The translations under genes were made by a program, and so were the position numbers. From positions 937-34,205 of the forward strand of contig NZ_JAKEVF010000010.1 in assembly GCF_022398315.1 (NCBI RefSeq): a stretch of 33,269 nt of DNA, written 5' to 3'. Source of the stretch: Shewanella sp. Isolate11. Its GTDB lineage: Bacteria > Pseudomonadota > Gammaproteobacteria > Enterobacterales > Shewanellaceae. How positions within the stretch are numbered: the stretch's first letter is position 1; each line of letters starts with the position of its first letter. Below the pieces are notes generated by a model. The model did no database searches and was not told the DNA's origin. It saw nothing but the letters and a program-made list of their open reading frames with translations. This document shows positions 19,704-27,453 of this stretch, one piece after another.

Positions 19704-21014
19704 TTATTCTAGTGGTAGCCACACCTGTGCGTGTAATCCACCTTGAGGACGATTGGTTAATATCACTTCGCCTTGATGGCGATCGACAATACGTTTGATA
19801 ATAGCTAGCCCTAATCCAGAGCCGACACTCCCACGAGCGATATCTCCCTGAGTGAAAGGTTGAAATAGCTTGGGAATTTGATCTAATGGAATACCGGGGC
19901 CATTGTCCTCAACGCTGAAACCGACTCGCTTACCGTTGAAATGAGAGCTGAGTTTGGTCCAGCCGTTACCATAACGAGCGGCATTTTCGACCAGATTGGT
20001 AATGATGCGTTTAATGGCTATTGATTGCATGGGCACCATAGGGCAGTTATTAAGATCGAGAATTATGTCGCCATCACGATTAGACTCCGCACTGGCTACC
20101 GCCTCTAACAGTTCGTTGATTTGGCCAAGTTCCCGGTTAGATTCTTGATCTTGTCTGATATAAGCGATGAACTGATTGATAATGGCGTCCATATCTTCTA
20201 TATCATGGTTAATACCTTCCCTTAAGTATTCATCCTCTTCGACCATCATTTCCGATGCTAGTCGGATCCGGGTGAGAGGGGTACGTAAGTCATGGGAGAT
20301 ACCGGCCATCAATAAGGCTCTATCTTGCTCTAACTGTTGCATGCTGCGCGACATCTGGTTGAAAGCGTTGGTTACCTCGATAATTTCAGTTGAGCCGCTT
20401 GGAGGCAGGGGAGATGGATAGTCGCCTCTGGAAACCGCGATTGCCGCTTTCTGTAACCTTTTAAGCGGTTTATTTTGCTTACGAGCAAACCACCAACCGC
20501 CGAGAACACTTAGCGCGCCAATCACCATTAAATAGAGGGTGAGTGGCGATAGGCCAAATTCACCAAAGCCCGTTAGTGGCACTTTTATCCAAATAGAAGG
20601 AGCTTGGGGTGGGCGGATCCAAATTTCAAAGTCCTTGCCTTGGGATATGCGTACTTCGGCTTCACCACCTAAATGCTCCGACATCTGTGCCGACAATAAG
20701 CTGTAATGTATGGCGCGATCGACCCCTGCTTCTCGTGCTTGTTTGATGTTATAGATATGCATACCATCATCACGAACTTTGGCGTTAAGGGCATCGACCA
20801 TAGTTAAATGTTCACGGCCCACATCGACACCATCGACAAATAGCAGTTTGACTTGGCGAGCAATTAATTGATTAATCTGTTGGTAAGTTGGTTGGATAAA
20901 ATAAACTGCAACAGAGACATATGACACCAGCTGATTGACCAGTAGTAGCGAGCCAATCAGCAGAACTGTTTGGCTAAATGCGCTACGTGGTAAAAATCGT
21001 TTAAGCCACTTCAT
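19704..21014 (-). CDS. envZ: Osmosensor histidine kinase EnvZ
   Basis: A 436-residue sensor kinase of the inner membrane. Membrane helices lie at ~17-40 and ~156-175 around a periplasmic domain of about 115 residues; a HAMP linker follows (~180-232). The phosphorylated His241 is in [20 protein letters not shown]. The ATP-binding boxes are [10 protein letters not shown] (N box, 340-349), VEDNGPGIP (G1) and GSGLGLAI (G2). It phosphorylates and dephosphorylates OmpR, encoded 36 bases upstream on the same strand. Sequence is EnvZ-like throughout and slightly shorter than the 450-residue E. coli protein. Confidence 0.93.
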   Translation of the reverse strand: MKWLKRFLPRSAFSQTVLLIGSLLLVNQLVSYVSVAVYFIQPTYQQINQLIARQVKLLFVDGVDVGREHLTMVDALNAKVRDDGMHIYNIKQAREAGVDRAIHYSLLSAQMSEHLGGEAEVRISQGKDFEIWIRPPQAPSIWIKVPLTGFGEFGLSPLTLYLMVIGALSVLGGWWFARKQNKPLKRLQKAAIAVSRGDYPSPLPPSGSTEIIEVTNAFNQMSRSMQQLEQDRALLMAGISHDLRTPLTRIRLASEMMVEEDEYLREGINHDIEDMDAIINQFIAYIRQDQESNRELGQINELLEAVASAESNRDGDIILDLNNCPMVPMQSIAIKRIITNLVENAARYGNGWTKLSSHFNGKRVGFSVEDNGPGIPLDQIPKLFQPFTQGDIARGSVGSGLGLAIIKRIVDRHQGEVILTNRPQGGLHAQVWLPLE

Positions 21015-21050
21015 TCAGTGGTTAGCGATTTGGTTGAGTCGACAAGCATA

Positions 21051-21776
21051 TTAACGTCGTGCTGCACCGTCGGGGACGAAGACATAACCTAATCCCCAAA
21101 CTGTCTGAATATAACGTGGGTTAGCGGCATCCTTCTCAATTAAACGACGTAAACGTGAGACTTGCACATCGATTGAACGCTCTAATGCGGAGTAATCACG
21201 ACCTCTAGCCAGGTTCATCAGCTTATCGCGAGATAGTGGTTCTCTTGGGTGGCTTACCAACACCTTTAATACTGCAAACTCACCACTGGTCAGGGAGATA
21301 GCTTCCTCTCCGTGATACATTTCGCGGGTGGCTAAGTTAAGGGTAAACTCACCAAAATTGATCTCTTCTTCTTGTTGAGTCGGCGCTCCGGGCACCTCAG
21401 GAGTTTGGCGGCGCATAACTGCCTTGATACGCGCCAATAATTCGCGTGGGTTAAAGGGCTTGGGTAAATAGTCATCGGCGCCGAGCTCAAGGCCGATGAT
21501 GCGATCGACTTCATCACCTTTGGCCGTCAGCATCACGATAGGAATACTGTTACCATTTTGGCGTAAGCGGCGGCAAATCGATAAACCATCTTCACCAGGT
21601 AACATAAGGTCGAGTACAATCAGATGAAAGTTTTCTCGTTCAAGCAATCTGTCCATCTGTTCAGCATTCGCGGCACTTCTAACCTGATAGCCTTGTTCTA
21701 ACAGGTAACGCTCTAGTAAGGCTCTTAGCCTCATATCATCATCGACGACGAGAATTTTAGAGGTTTCTTGTCCCAT
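21051..21776 (-). CDS. ompR: Response regulator OmpR
   Basis: A 241-residue response regulator. The receiver domain (1-125) has the acidic pocket DDD at 12-14, phospho-acceptor Asp56 in VLDLMLPGEDG, and the lysine of LPKPFNPRELLARI. The C-terminal winged helix (~140-235) includes ALERSIDVQVSRLRRLIEKD and the ending YIQTVWGLGYVFVPDG. OmpR controls porins and envelope or osmotic functions. AAAGGAT precedes its ATG. It is the first gene of ompR-envZ and is divergent from umuDC. Confidence 0.96.
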   Translation of the reverse strand: MGQETSKILVVDDDMRLRALLERYLLEQGYQVRSAANAEQMDRLLERENFHLIVLDLMLPGEDGLSICRRLRQNGNSIPIVMLTAKGDEVDRIIGLELGADDYLPKPFNPRELLARIKAVMRRQTPEVPGAPTQQEEEINFGEFTLNLATREMYHGEEAISLTSGEFAVLKVLVSHPREPLSRDKLMNLARGRDYSALERSIDVQVSRLRRLIEKDAANPRYIQTVWGLGYVFVPDGAARR

Positions 21777-22090
21777 GCTTTTTATCCTTTATTTCAGAAT
21801 GTGTGACTAGATTTAGCAACACAACTTGCTGATATTCATATTAATCTCAAGCGCATGCCTAATATAGCCGTTTTGCTATTTAAATGCCTAGCGACAATTG
21901 TTGTGTCTATATAGCGTTAAATTTACATATTTGATTTATATAAGTTTAATGCTTTGAAATTAAATAAATTTTAGCTTACTTACCGAGGTTATGTGAAATT
22001 GTAACCAAATTGAACTGGCATAAATTACCCTGATGAATTTGCTGTTGGCGTTAATTTAATGACGTAGGCAACGGCAGGCACTAAATTAAC
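21777..22090. promoter_or_regulatory. AT-rich intergenic region between ompR and umuD with an inverted repeat
   Basis: No gene is seen. It must hold the ompR promoter on the minus strand, but I cannot place -35 and -10 boxes with confidence. GGTTA (21987-21991) and TAACC (22002-22006) form an inverted repeat with a ten-base centre, the layout of a dimeric regulator site; which regulator is unknown. Another short repeat, ATAGC/GCTAT, is at 21864-21879. Confidence 0.4.
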
Positions 22091-22118
22091 TTGCACCTTA
22101 AAGCGGTCACGCTAAAAT
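22091..22118 (+). promoter_or_regulatory. umuDC promoter
   Basis: TTGCAC (22091-22096) and TAAAAT (22113-22118) are 16 bases apart. The LexA box starts at the next base, so repressor would cover the transcription start. Confidence 0.65.
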
Positions 22119-22138
22119 AACTGTATATACAAACAGTA
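22119..22138 (+). promoter_or_regulatory. LexA box (SOS operator) of umuDC
   Basis: CTGT (22121-22124), eight bases, ACAG (22133-22136): AACTGTATATACAAACAGTA matches the gammaproteobacterial SOS box with both half-sites perfect and an AT-rich centre. It lies 14 bases before the umuD ATG. It predicts repression by LexA and induction by DNA damage. Confidence 0.93.
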
Positions 22139-22152
22139 TTTGGTGTGATGTT

Positions 22153-22566
22153 ATGCGTGTTATCCCATTCGCTGCACAAGCTGGAATTACAGGTTTTGAA
22201 AGCCCTGCTGCAGAGTATCGTCAACTAGGCTTAAATTTAGATGAGTTGCTCATTGAGCACCCTAGTGCCACCTTTATTGGTGTCGCTCAAGGTGACTCTA
22301 TGCAAGATACGGGGATATTTGATGGTGATTTACTGATTGTCGATCGCCATGAATCCGCTCGCAATGGTGACGTTATCGTGGCTAATTTCAATGGTGAGTT
22401 TGTTTGCAAAATTATCGATACGCACCGGCGTTTACTTCTGTCATCTAACTATCAATATCAGCCGGTGATTATCCATGATTACGACTTGTTTAGTATAGAG
22501 GGGGTAGTCACGCGTTCTATTCGCTGTCATCGGCAGAGTCCGATATTGCTGCAAGTGGATAATTGA
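22153..22566 (+). CDS. umuD: SOS mutagenesis protein UmuD (self-cleaving)
   Basis: A 137-residue UmuD. After RecA-stimulated self-cleavage the shortened dimer, UmuD', joins UmuC as polymerase V. Catalytic Ser49 (QGDSM) and Lys86 (EFVCK) are 37 residues apart, as are Ser60 and Lys97 in E. coli. The likely cleavage site is Ala10-Gly11 (FAAQAGITG), so the N-terminal arm is only ten residues against 24 in E. coli. No upstream start is possible: the frame runs through the LexA box without a start codon to a stop at 22099. It overlaps umuC by one base (TGATG). Confidence 0.93.
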   Translation: MRVIPFAAQAGITGFESPAAEYRQLGLNLDELLIEHPSATFIGVAQGDSMQDTGIFDGDLLIVDRHESARNGDVIVANFNGEFVCKIIDTHRRLLLSSNYQYQPVIIHDYDLFSIEGVVTRSIRCHRQSPILLQVDN

Positions 22567-23825
22567 TGTTTGCCCTCGTCGATGCTAATTCTTTTTATTG
22601 CAGTGCTGAGCAGGTATTTCGTCCCGACTGGCGTGGTAAGCCGCTTATTGTATTAAGTAATAATGATGGCTGCGTAGTTGCGGCTAATCGCCAGGCTCGT
22701 GAGGCCGGAGTCCAAAAGTTTGTACCCTTTTTTCAAGTTAAACATTTATGTGCTCAGCGTGGCGTCAATGTTTGTTCATCAAATTACGAACTCTATGCGG
22801 ATCTGTCTGCCAAGATGATGAGTATTGTTGGCCGTTTTGCGCCAGAACAACATATCTATTCCATCGATGAGAGTTTCTTATCATTTAAAAATAGCTTTCC
22901 TGCGATCCCATGTTTAATGACTCAGGCTCAATTAATTCGCCGAACGGTGTGGAAGGAGACACGTATACCTGTGTGTGTCGGGATTGGAACGACATTAACC
23001 CTAGCAAAGGCCGCTAATTATGCGGCAAAGAAATTACCCGGCTATCAAGGTGTATGTGTTATTGATAATGACGCCAAACGTGTGGTGATTTTAAAGTTGA
23101 TGAAAGTCGGTGACGTATGGGGGATCGGCCGTCGTATTAGTAAGCGCTTAGAGCAGATGCAAATTTTTAGTGCTTATGAGCTAGCATGTATGCCTTTGGG
23201 TTTAGCGCGTAAACAATTCAGTATTGAGATCGAGCGTACGGTGCGCGAGCTTAATGGCGTCGTGTGTAAAGAGTGGGATCAGGTCCGAGCCGATCAGCAG
23301 CAGATTTTTTCTACTCGCAGTGTCGGTGAGCGTATAACCTGTTATCAAGATCTCGTGCAAGCCTTGAGTAAACACGCTGCCATTGTTGCCGCGAAAGCCA
23401 GACAGCAGCGGTCTCATTGTAAGTCTATGATATTATTTGCTAATAACTCTCCCCATGATGCTCTGCCTGTAAACTATAAAACCATAGTGGAATTTCCTTG
23501 CCCAACTAATTGCACCGCCGAATTGACCCGAGCCGTTAGTGCAGCCGCCCCAAAGTTATTTAAACCTGGGGTTCGTTACTACAAGATAGGAGTCGGATTA
23601 CTCGATTTAGCGAGCGAGTCTTATCAGCAGTTTGATTTGTTTGATGTTCCTCAAGGGAATCCACAGTTGATGCAAGCTCTCGACGGAATTAATGGCCGCT
23701 ATGGCCGTGATACGTTGTTTCTTGCTGCGCAAGGTATTGAGCAAAAGTGGGCTATGCGTCGAGATATGCTGAGCCCGCAATACACGACTCGCTGGCGATG
23801 CTTGCCTAAGATTAACTGTGTTTAA
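22566..23825 (+). CDS. umuC: DNA polymerase V catalytic subunit UmuC
   Basis: A 419-residue Y-family polymerase for error-prone bypass of DNA lesions. Metal-binding Asp6 (MFALVDANSFY), Asp101 and Glu102 (YSIDESF) fall at the same numbers as in E. coli UmuC. The helix-hairpin part includes VGDVWGIGRRISKRL. A clamp-binding motif, QFDLFD, is near the C-terminus. The ATG at 22566 gives the family N-terminus and overlaps the umuD stop; a TTG one codon earlier is less likely. Co-regulated with umuD from the LexA-controlled promoter. Confidence 0.96.
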   Translation: MFALVDANSFYCSAEQVFRPDWRGKPLIVLSNNDGCVVAANRQAREAGVQKFVPFFQVKHLCAQRGVNVCSSNYELYADLSAKMMSIVGRFAPEQHIYSIDESFLSFKNSFPAIPCLMTQAQLIRRTVWKETRIPVCVGIGTTLTLAKAANYAAKKLPGYQGVCVIDNDAKRVVILKLMKVGDVWGIGRRISKRLEQMQIFSAYELACMPLGLARKQFSIEIERTVRELNGVVCKEWDQVRADQQQIFSTRSVGERITCYQDLVQALSKHAAIVAAKARQQRSHCKSMILFANNSPHDALPVNYKTIVEFPCPTNCTAELTRAVSAAAPKLFKPGVRYYKIGVGLLDLASESYQQFDLFDVPQGNPQLMQALDGINGRYGRDTLFLAAQGIEQKWAMRRDMLSPQYTTRWRCLPKINCV

Positions 23826-23858
23826 ACTGAGTTAGCGGTTATTGGTGTTGTAGTTAAT

Positions 23859-23886
23859 AAAAAAGGCCTCATTAGAGACCTTTTTA
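23859..23886. terminator. Bidirectional terminator between umuC and ccmE
   Basis: AAAAAGG (23860-23866) pairs with CCTTTTT (23879-23885) and CTC with GAG inside, with one C-A mismatch and an ATTA loop. A and T runs on both sides would serve umuC on the plus strand and ccmE on the minus strand. Confidence 0.8.
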
Positions 23887-23903
23887 TGTTTGCTTAATTT
23901 AGC

Positions 23904-24389
23904 TTAGTAACCCGACTTCTGGCCTTCAGCATAATCAAGCTTTTCATGAGTTTGACCCATGGCTTCGGCAACTTCTGGTGGCATGTAGTTTTCATCATGC
24001 TTTGCCAATACTTCGGTGGCTTCTAGTTTACCATTCTCGATGAGTACACCTTGAGCTACGATACCTTGGCCTTCACGGAATAGATCTGGAAGTAAGTCAT
24101 CATAGGTAACGACGATTTCACCGCCAAGAGAGTCATGCACGGCAAATTCTACATGTAGGCTATTTGGATCGCGGATCATCGAGCCAACCGTAACCATACC
24201 ACCGACACGAATGCGTTGGCCGACTTCAGGTTTAACACCTGTGTCTTTTTTACCCTGAACAATTTCTGTTGGCGTATAGAACAGGTTGAGGTTCGAATTT
24301 AACGCATATAATAGTAATGATGCGATTGCGGCCACACCACCGATTAAAGCGGTAGCAAGGGCAAGTCTTTTCTTACGTCTGGCGTTCAC
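23904..24389 (-). CDS. ccmE: Cytochrome c maturation heme chaperone CcmE
   Basis: A 161-residue protein with a short cytoplasmic start, one membrane anchor (~9-30) and a periplasmic OB fold. Heme is bound covalently through His131 in [12 protein letters not shown], and Tyr135 is the usual heme ligand. CcmE receives heme from CcmC and passes it to CcmF. It is the last gene of ccmABCDE; its start overlaps the ccmD stop by four bases. The flexible C-terminal tail ([16 protein letters not shown]) is typical. Confidence 0.97.
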   Translation of the reverse strand: MNARRKKRLALATALIGGVAAIASLLLYALNSNLNLFYTPTEIVQGKKDTGVKPEVGQRIRVGGMVTVGSMIRDPNSLHVEFAVHDSLGGEIVVTYDDLLPDLFREGQGIVAQGVLIENGKLEATEVLAKHDENYMPPEVAEAMGQTHEKLDYAEGQKSGY

Positions 24390-24586
24390 TGTTGATTACT
24401 CCGGTTTGCTTTGAGGCGATCTTCACGTTGCATCTTCTTGGCGATTTCGGTCAAGATTTTACGTTTTTGGCGAGCACTGATAAAAATCAAAGTAGCCAAC
24501 GAGAAGGCCGTTATTCCATAAGATAGCCATACATAAAAAGCATAGCCACCCATGTTAAAAAAATCTGCTAATGAATCGAACTGCAT
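24386..24586 (-). CDS. ccmD: Heme exporter accessory protein CcmD
   Basis: A 66-residue protein with one membrane helix (~16-36) and a basic cytoplasmic tail ([21 protein letters not shown]). CcmD joins the CcmABC complex and is needed to release heme-loaded CcmE. Family sequence is weakly conserved, but the start [20 protein letters not shown] and the place between ccmC and ccmE are characteristic. It overlaps ccmC by one base (TAATG) and ccmE by four. Confidence 0.93.
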   Translation of the reverse strand: MQFDSLADFFNMGGYAFYVWLSYGITAFSLATLIFISARQKRKILTEIAKKMQREDRLKANRSNQQ

Positions 24587-25332
24587 TATTTGACTCCTTC
24601 AGCTTTAGCGAGTTCCCTTACCCAAGGACGCATGCCGTTACGGGCAAGAATTTCGGCTCTAAATCGAACTAAGGTAATAGCACCTATCATGAGGCCGAAA
24701 CCAAAAATGTTGATTAATAGCGGGTATAACATCTCTGGCGCCATTGAAGATTTTTCGGTGATCTTAATGGTGGCTGGTTGATGCAGAGAGTTCCACCATT
24801 CCACTGAATACTTGATGATTGGAATATTAATGACACCCACAATTGCTAAGATGCCTGCTGCACGAGCTGCAAGTACTTTGTCTTCAAATGAGGCATAAAG
24901 CGAGATCACACCTAAGTAAAGGAACAGCAATACCAGTTCAGAAGTGAGTCGAGCATCCCATACCCACCAAGTTCCCCACATAGGTTTACCCCATGCAGAA
25001 CCCGTGATTAGAGCGATAAAGGTAATGACGGCACCAATGGGAGCGATTGCCGCCGCGGCCCAGTCTGCTGATTTTATCTGCCATACCAAACCAATAAATG
25101 CTGACGTTGCCATGGCCATATAGGCTGCCATCGACATCGACGCTGCTGGCACGTGGATGAAAATGATGCGGTAACTATCACCCTGTTGGTAATCAACGGG
25201 TGCGAATAATAAACCCCAGATCGATCCTACACCGATAAAGCCGATAGCCAATGCCGAGAACCAAGGCAGAAGTGTACCAGCGAGTTTATAAGCTCGTTGA
25301 GGATCTGCGTATGAATGTAGCCATTTCCACAT
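24586..25332 (-). CDS. ccmC: Heme handling protein CcmC
   Basis: A 248-residue protein with six membrane segments. The tryptophan-rich WGTWWVWD motif at 116-123 and two conserved periplasmic histidines, His60 (IFIHVP) and His181 (SLHQPA), hold heme for attachment to CcmE. It is 1 base from ccmB and overlaps ccmD, so it is in the ccmABCDE operon. Confidence 0.97.
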   Translation of the reverse strand: MWKWLHSYADPQRAYKLAGTLLPWFSALAIGFIGVGSIWGLLFAPVDYQQGDSYRIIFIHVPAASMSMAAYMAMATSAFIGLVWQIKSADWAAAAIAPIGAVITFIALITGSAWGKPMWGTWWVWDARLTSELVLLFLYLGVISLYASFEDKVLAARAAGILAIVGVINIPIIKYSVEWWNSLHQPATIKITEKSSMAPEMLYPLLINIFGFGLMIGAITLVRFRAEILARNGMRPWVRELAKAEGVK

Positions 25333-25333
25333 A

Positions 25334-26020
25334 TTAGTTAGTACTCACTCTTAATGAAGCGCCAATTGCGAAAGGCGCTAAAATTAACGAACCGACCAGC
25401 ATCGCACCAATAATCGCAAGATGGCCGCTGTAGGGTAAATTTAGTCCTGCGGCATCGATTGCGCTGGTGGCGAAAATCAATACCGGAATATATAGCGGTA
25501 AAATGAGTAAGCTGAGTAACACCCCACCTTTACGTAATCCTACCGTTAATGCCACACCGATGGCGCCGAGCAAGCTCAGAACCGGAGTGCCAAGTGCCAA
25601 GGTTGCTATCAGTGCACCGTAGCTGTTTGATTCAAGATGCAGCAATACTGCTAATAAAGGAGCCACTAAAATTAAAGGTACACCGGTTAATAGCCAATGA
25701 GCTAGTACTTTAGCTAGTACCATTAGTGGTAATGGCTGCGGACTTAACAGCATCTGTTCGAGGCTACCGTCGACAAAATCAGCTTTAAATAGGCGTTCCA
25801 AAGAGAGCATCGAAGCTAACAACGCAGCAACCCAGATGATCCCTGGGGCAACACGTGAGAGCACTTGTGGCTCAGGCCCAATGCCTAATGGAAATAGGGT
25901 GACCACCAAAATAAAAAACAGTAGTGGATTAAAGATATCGCCTTTATGTCTAATCGCAATTTGTAGATCGCGCTTTAATAAGGTGAAAAATGCTTGGGTA
26001 AAACTTATGCCTTTATTCAT
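25334..26020 (-). CDS. ccmB: ABC transporter membrane subunit CcmB
   Basis: A 228-residue, six-segment membrane protein. The N-terminal LLKRDLQIAIRHKGDIFNPLLFF stretch and the VDGSLEQMLLSP segment near residues 78-89 are typical of CcmB. With CcmA and CcmC it forms the complex whose ATP hydrolysis frees heme-loaded CcmE from CcmC-CcmD; heme export by this pair is not established. Ten bases after ccmA. Confidence 0.97.
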   Translation of the reverse strand: MNKGISFTQAFFTLLKRDLQIAIRHKGDIFNPLLFFILVVTLFPLGIGPEPQVLSRVAPGIIWVAALLASMLSLERLFKADFVDGSLEQMLLSPQPLPLMVLAKVLAHWLLTGVPLILVAPLLAVLLHLESNSYGALIATLALGTPVLSLLGAIGVALTVGLRKGGVLLSLLILPLYIPVLIFATSAIDAAGLNLPYSGHLAIIGAMLVGSLILAPFAIGASLRVSTN

Positions 26021-26030
26021 TTACTGCACC

Positions 26031-26681
26031 TTATACGAAGCGATAATCGAGGCGAATTTTTCGTAAGATGTCATCACCTATGATGCTCATATCTTGGTGA
26101 GTCGTCATAATGACACAACCGCCATTTTGGGCATGTTGTAAAAATAGGTGTTCCAACTCTTCCACGCCTTTCTTATCAATTGCAGTAAAGGGTTCGTCTA
26201 GTAACCAGACTTTACAGTTGGTATGCCAGAGTCTGGCTAATGCTGTGCGTCGGTGCTGTCCTGCTGAAAGGTGACCCGCTAGCGCTTCTTCGAATCCAGA
26301 AAGATTAACCTTGGCTAATATGTCATTGGTTTCGAAATCATCATACCCGCTTATCTTTAAATTAAAGTTAAGATTTTCTTCGGCGGTTAACTCGCTCTTA
26401 ACTCCGGCAAGATGGCCAAGGTATAACAGGTCGTCATTATATTCGTCGCGGCAGCGGGTGATATCTTCACCTTTATAAAGAGTCTCGCCAGCGTAAGGGC
26501 GGGATAAGCCTGCTAGGATACGTAGTAAACTGGTTTTGCCTGCGCCGTTAGGTCCTTCAATTTGGACGATTTCACCCGCTTGGATATGGAAACTTAACTC
26601 ATCAAACAGGATCCGCTCTTCGCGAATACAGGTTAAGTTATCGGCCGATACCAGTGTTGTTGCCGTTTTTTCTTCTACCAC
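26031..26681 (-). CDS. ccmA: ABC transporter ATP-binding subunit CcmA
   Basis: A 216-residue ATPase. Walker A is GPNGAGKT (43-50), the signature motif LSAGQ (138-142), Walker B LLDEP (160-164), and the switch histidine His195 (TTHQ). It drives release of holo-CcmE. The start is GTG at 26681, with AGAGGG just before; the frame stays open upstream for about 27 codons but has no ATG, GTG or TTG there. First gene of ccmABCDE, divergent from scyA. Confidence 0.95.
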   Translation of the reverse strand: MVEEKTATTLVSADNLTCIREERILFDELSFHIQAGEIVQIEGPNGAGKTSLLRILAGLSRPYAGETLYKGEDITRCRDEYNDDLLYLGHLAGVKSELTAEENLNFNLKISGYDDFETNDILAKVNLSGFEEALAGHLSAGQHRRTALARLWHTNCKVWLLDEPFTAIDKKGVEELEHLFLQHAQNGGCVIMTTHQDMSIIGDDILRKIRLDYRFV

Positions 26682-26885
26682 TGAACCCTCTATCTCAAGC
26701 CATTTATCTACTTTAGCGATACTAACATAATCCCCTTTAAGGGGTTTAGTCTCTGATACTTTTTAGTGTCAGCAATTTGATATGCATCCAAAAAGTGGAA
26801 CCTTTTGTTCATTGAACTGAACTTTTTAATCTTTTGCTAATGTAACAGTTAAAGTGAGAGATGTGTTTATGATGAAAATGTAAAT
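26682..26885. promoter_or_regulatory. Intergenic region ahead of ccmA, with palindromes
   Basis: No gene is seen. It should carry the minus-strand promoter of ccmABCDE, which I could not place. CCCCTTTAAGGGG (26732-26744) is a near-perfect palindrome about 50 bases before the ccmA start, and GTTCATTGAAC (26807-26817) is a perfect one around its central base. Either could be an operator. Confidence 0.4.
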
Positions 26886-26901
26886 TCTGATATTTATCAC
26901 A
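26886..26901 (+). promoter_or_regulatory. CRP-like site upstream of scyA
   Basis: TCTGATATTTATCACA matches the CRP core TGTGA-N6-TCACA at nine of ten positions. It lies 120 bases before the scyA ATG. A -10-like TATTCT is at 26930-26935, putting the site centre about 48 bases before a likely transcription start. CRP rather than FNR controls much of respiration in Shewanella, so activation of scyA is plausible, but binding is inferred. Confidence 0.55.
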
Positions 26902-27020
26902 AAAAGATGAGATTTATTGAAGTTTGTTGTATTCTATGGCCGCTACATAAAACAAGTCTGCCCATAAAATATGTCAGGGCGGCACAGAGCTTTGTTAATA
27001 TTGCATTAGGAATATTTAAG

Positions 27021-27314
27021 ATGAAAAAACTGTTAGCATTGTCAGCCGCGGCTGCATTGACCCTATCTGCAAACGTGTTTGCGCAAGAAGGTGAAGCGAT
27101 CTACAACAAGGCATGCCATGTATGTCATAGCATGGGCGTTGCAGGTGCACCTAAAGCTCACGATGCAGCGGCATGGGAGCCTCGTCTAGCTAAGGGTATG
27201 GACACTCTAGTTGGTTCTGTTAAGTCTGGTCTAAATGCTATGCCTCCAGGTGGTATGTGTACAGATTGTTCTGATGAAGATTACCAGAAAGCTATCGAGT
27301 TCATGTCGAAGTAA
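27021..27314 (+). CDS. scyA: Periplasmic monoheme cytochrome c5
   Basis: A 97-residue cytochrome c5. A signal peptide (MKKLLALSAAAALTLSANVFA) is removed after residue 21. Heme attaches at CHVCH (32-36); the methionine of MPPGGM is the likely second ligand, and the CTDC cysteine pair is typical of c5. It carries electrons in the periplasm to oxidases or other partners. The ATG at 27021 is chosen because the signal peptide starts there; an upstream in-frame ATG at 26907 would add 38 unrelated residues. It lies within the ccm locus that matures it, and has its own promoter region and terminator. Confidence 0.93.
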   Translation: MKKLLALSAAAALTLSANVFAQEGEAIYNKACHVCHSMGVAGAPKAHDAAAWEPRLAKGMDTLVGSVKSGLNAMPPGGMCTDCSDEDYQKAIEFMSK

Positions 27315-27331
27315 TCTGTCATTGATAAAAG

Positions 27332-27356
27332 AACCGGCTAAGCGCCGGTTTTTTTA
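27332..27356 (+). terminator. Terminator of scyA
   Basis: AACCGGC (27332-27338) and GCCGGTT (27344-27350) form a perfect stem with a TAAGC loop, followed by eight T from 27349. Confidence 0.92.
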
Positions 27357-27405
27357 TACCTAAAATATAGTGGATAGCGCATTCAGTGATAAAAAGTACA
27401 ACCAC

Positions 27406-27434
27406 AAAAAAGCCGACATTCAAGTCGGCTTTTT
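27406..27434 (-). terminator. Terminator of ccmI (minus strand)
   Basis: AGCCGAC (27411-27417) and GTCGGCT (27424-27430) form a stem with an ATTCAA loop. On the minus strand it is followed by a T run (the A run at 27406-27411). It lies 20 bases beyond the ccmI stop; flanking T at 27430-27434 could also work on the plus strand. Confidence 0.88.
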
Positions 27435-27453
27435 CAGTTAAGTTCAATAGGAT

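Noticed and set aside
14157..23886. Genomic island or prophage
   Set aside because: No integrase, transposase, attachment repeats, tRNA or phage gene was found, so only a lineage-specific block can be claimed.
26708..26728. Six-codon minus-strand ORF (ATG to TAG) before ccmA, preceded by AAAGGGG, as a leader peptide
   Set aside because: The GGGG is only three bases from the ATG, too close for good initiation, and it is part of the palindrome at 26732-26744. No attenuator stem follows.
26907..27020. 38-residue N-terminal extension of scyA
   Set aside because: It would bury the signal peptide internally; the ATG at 27021 directly begins a clean export signal.
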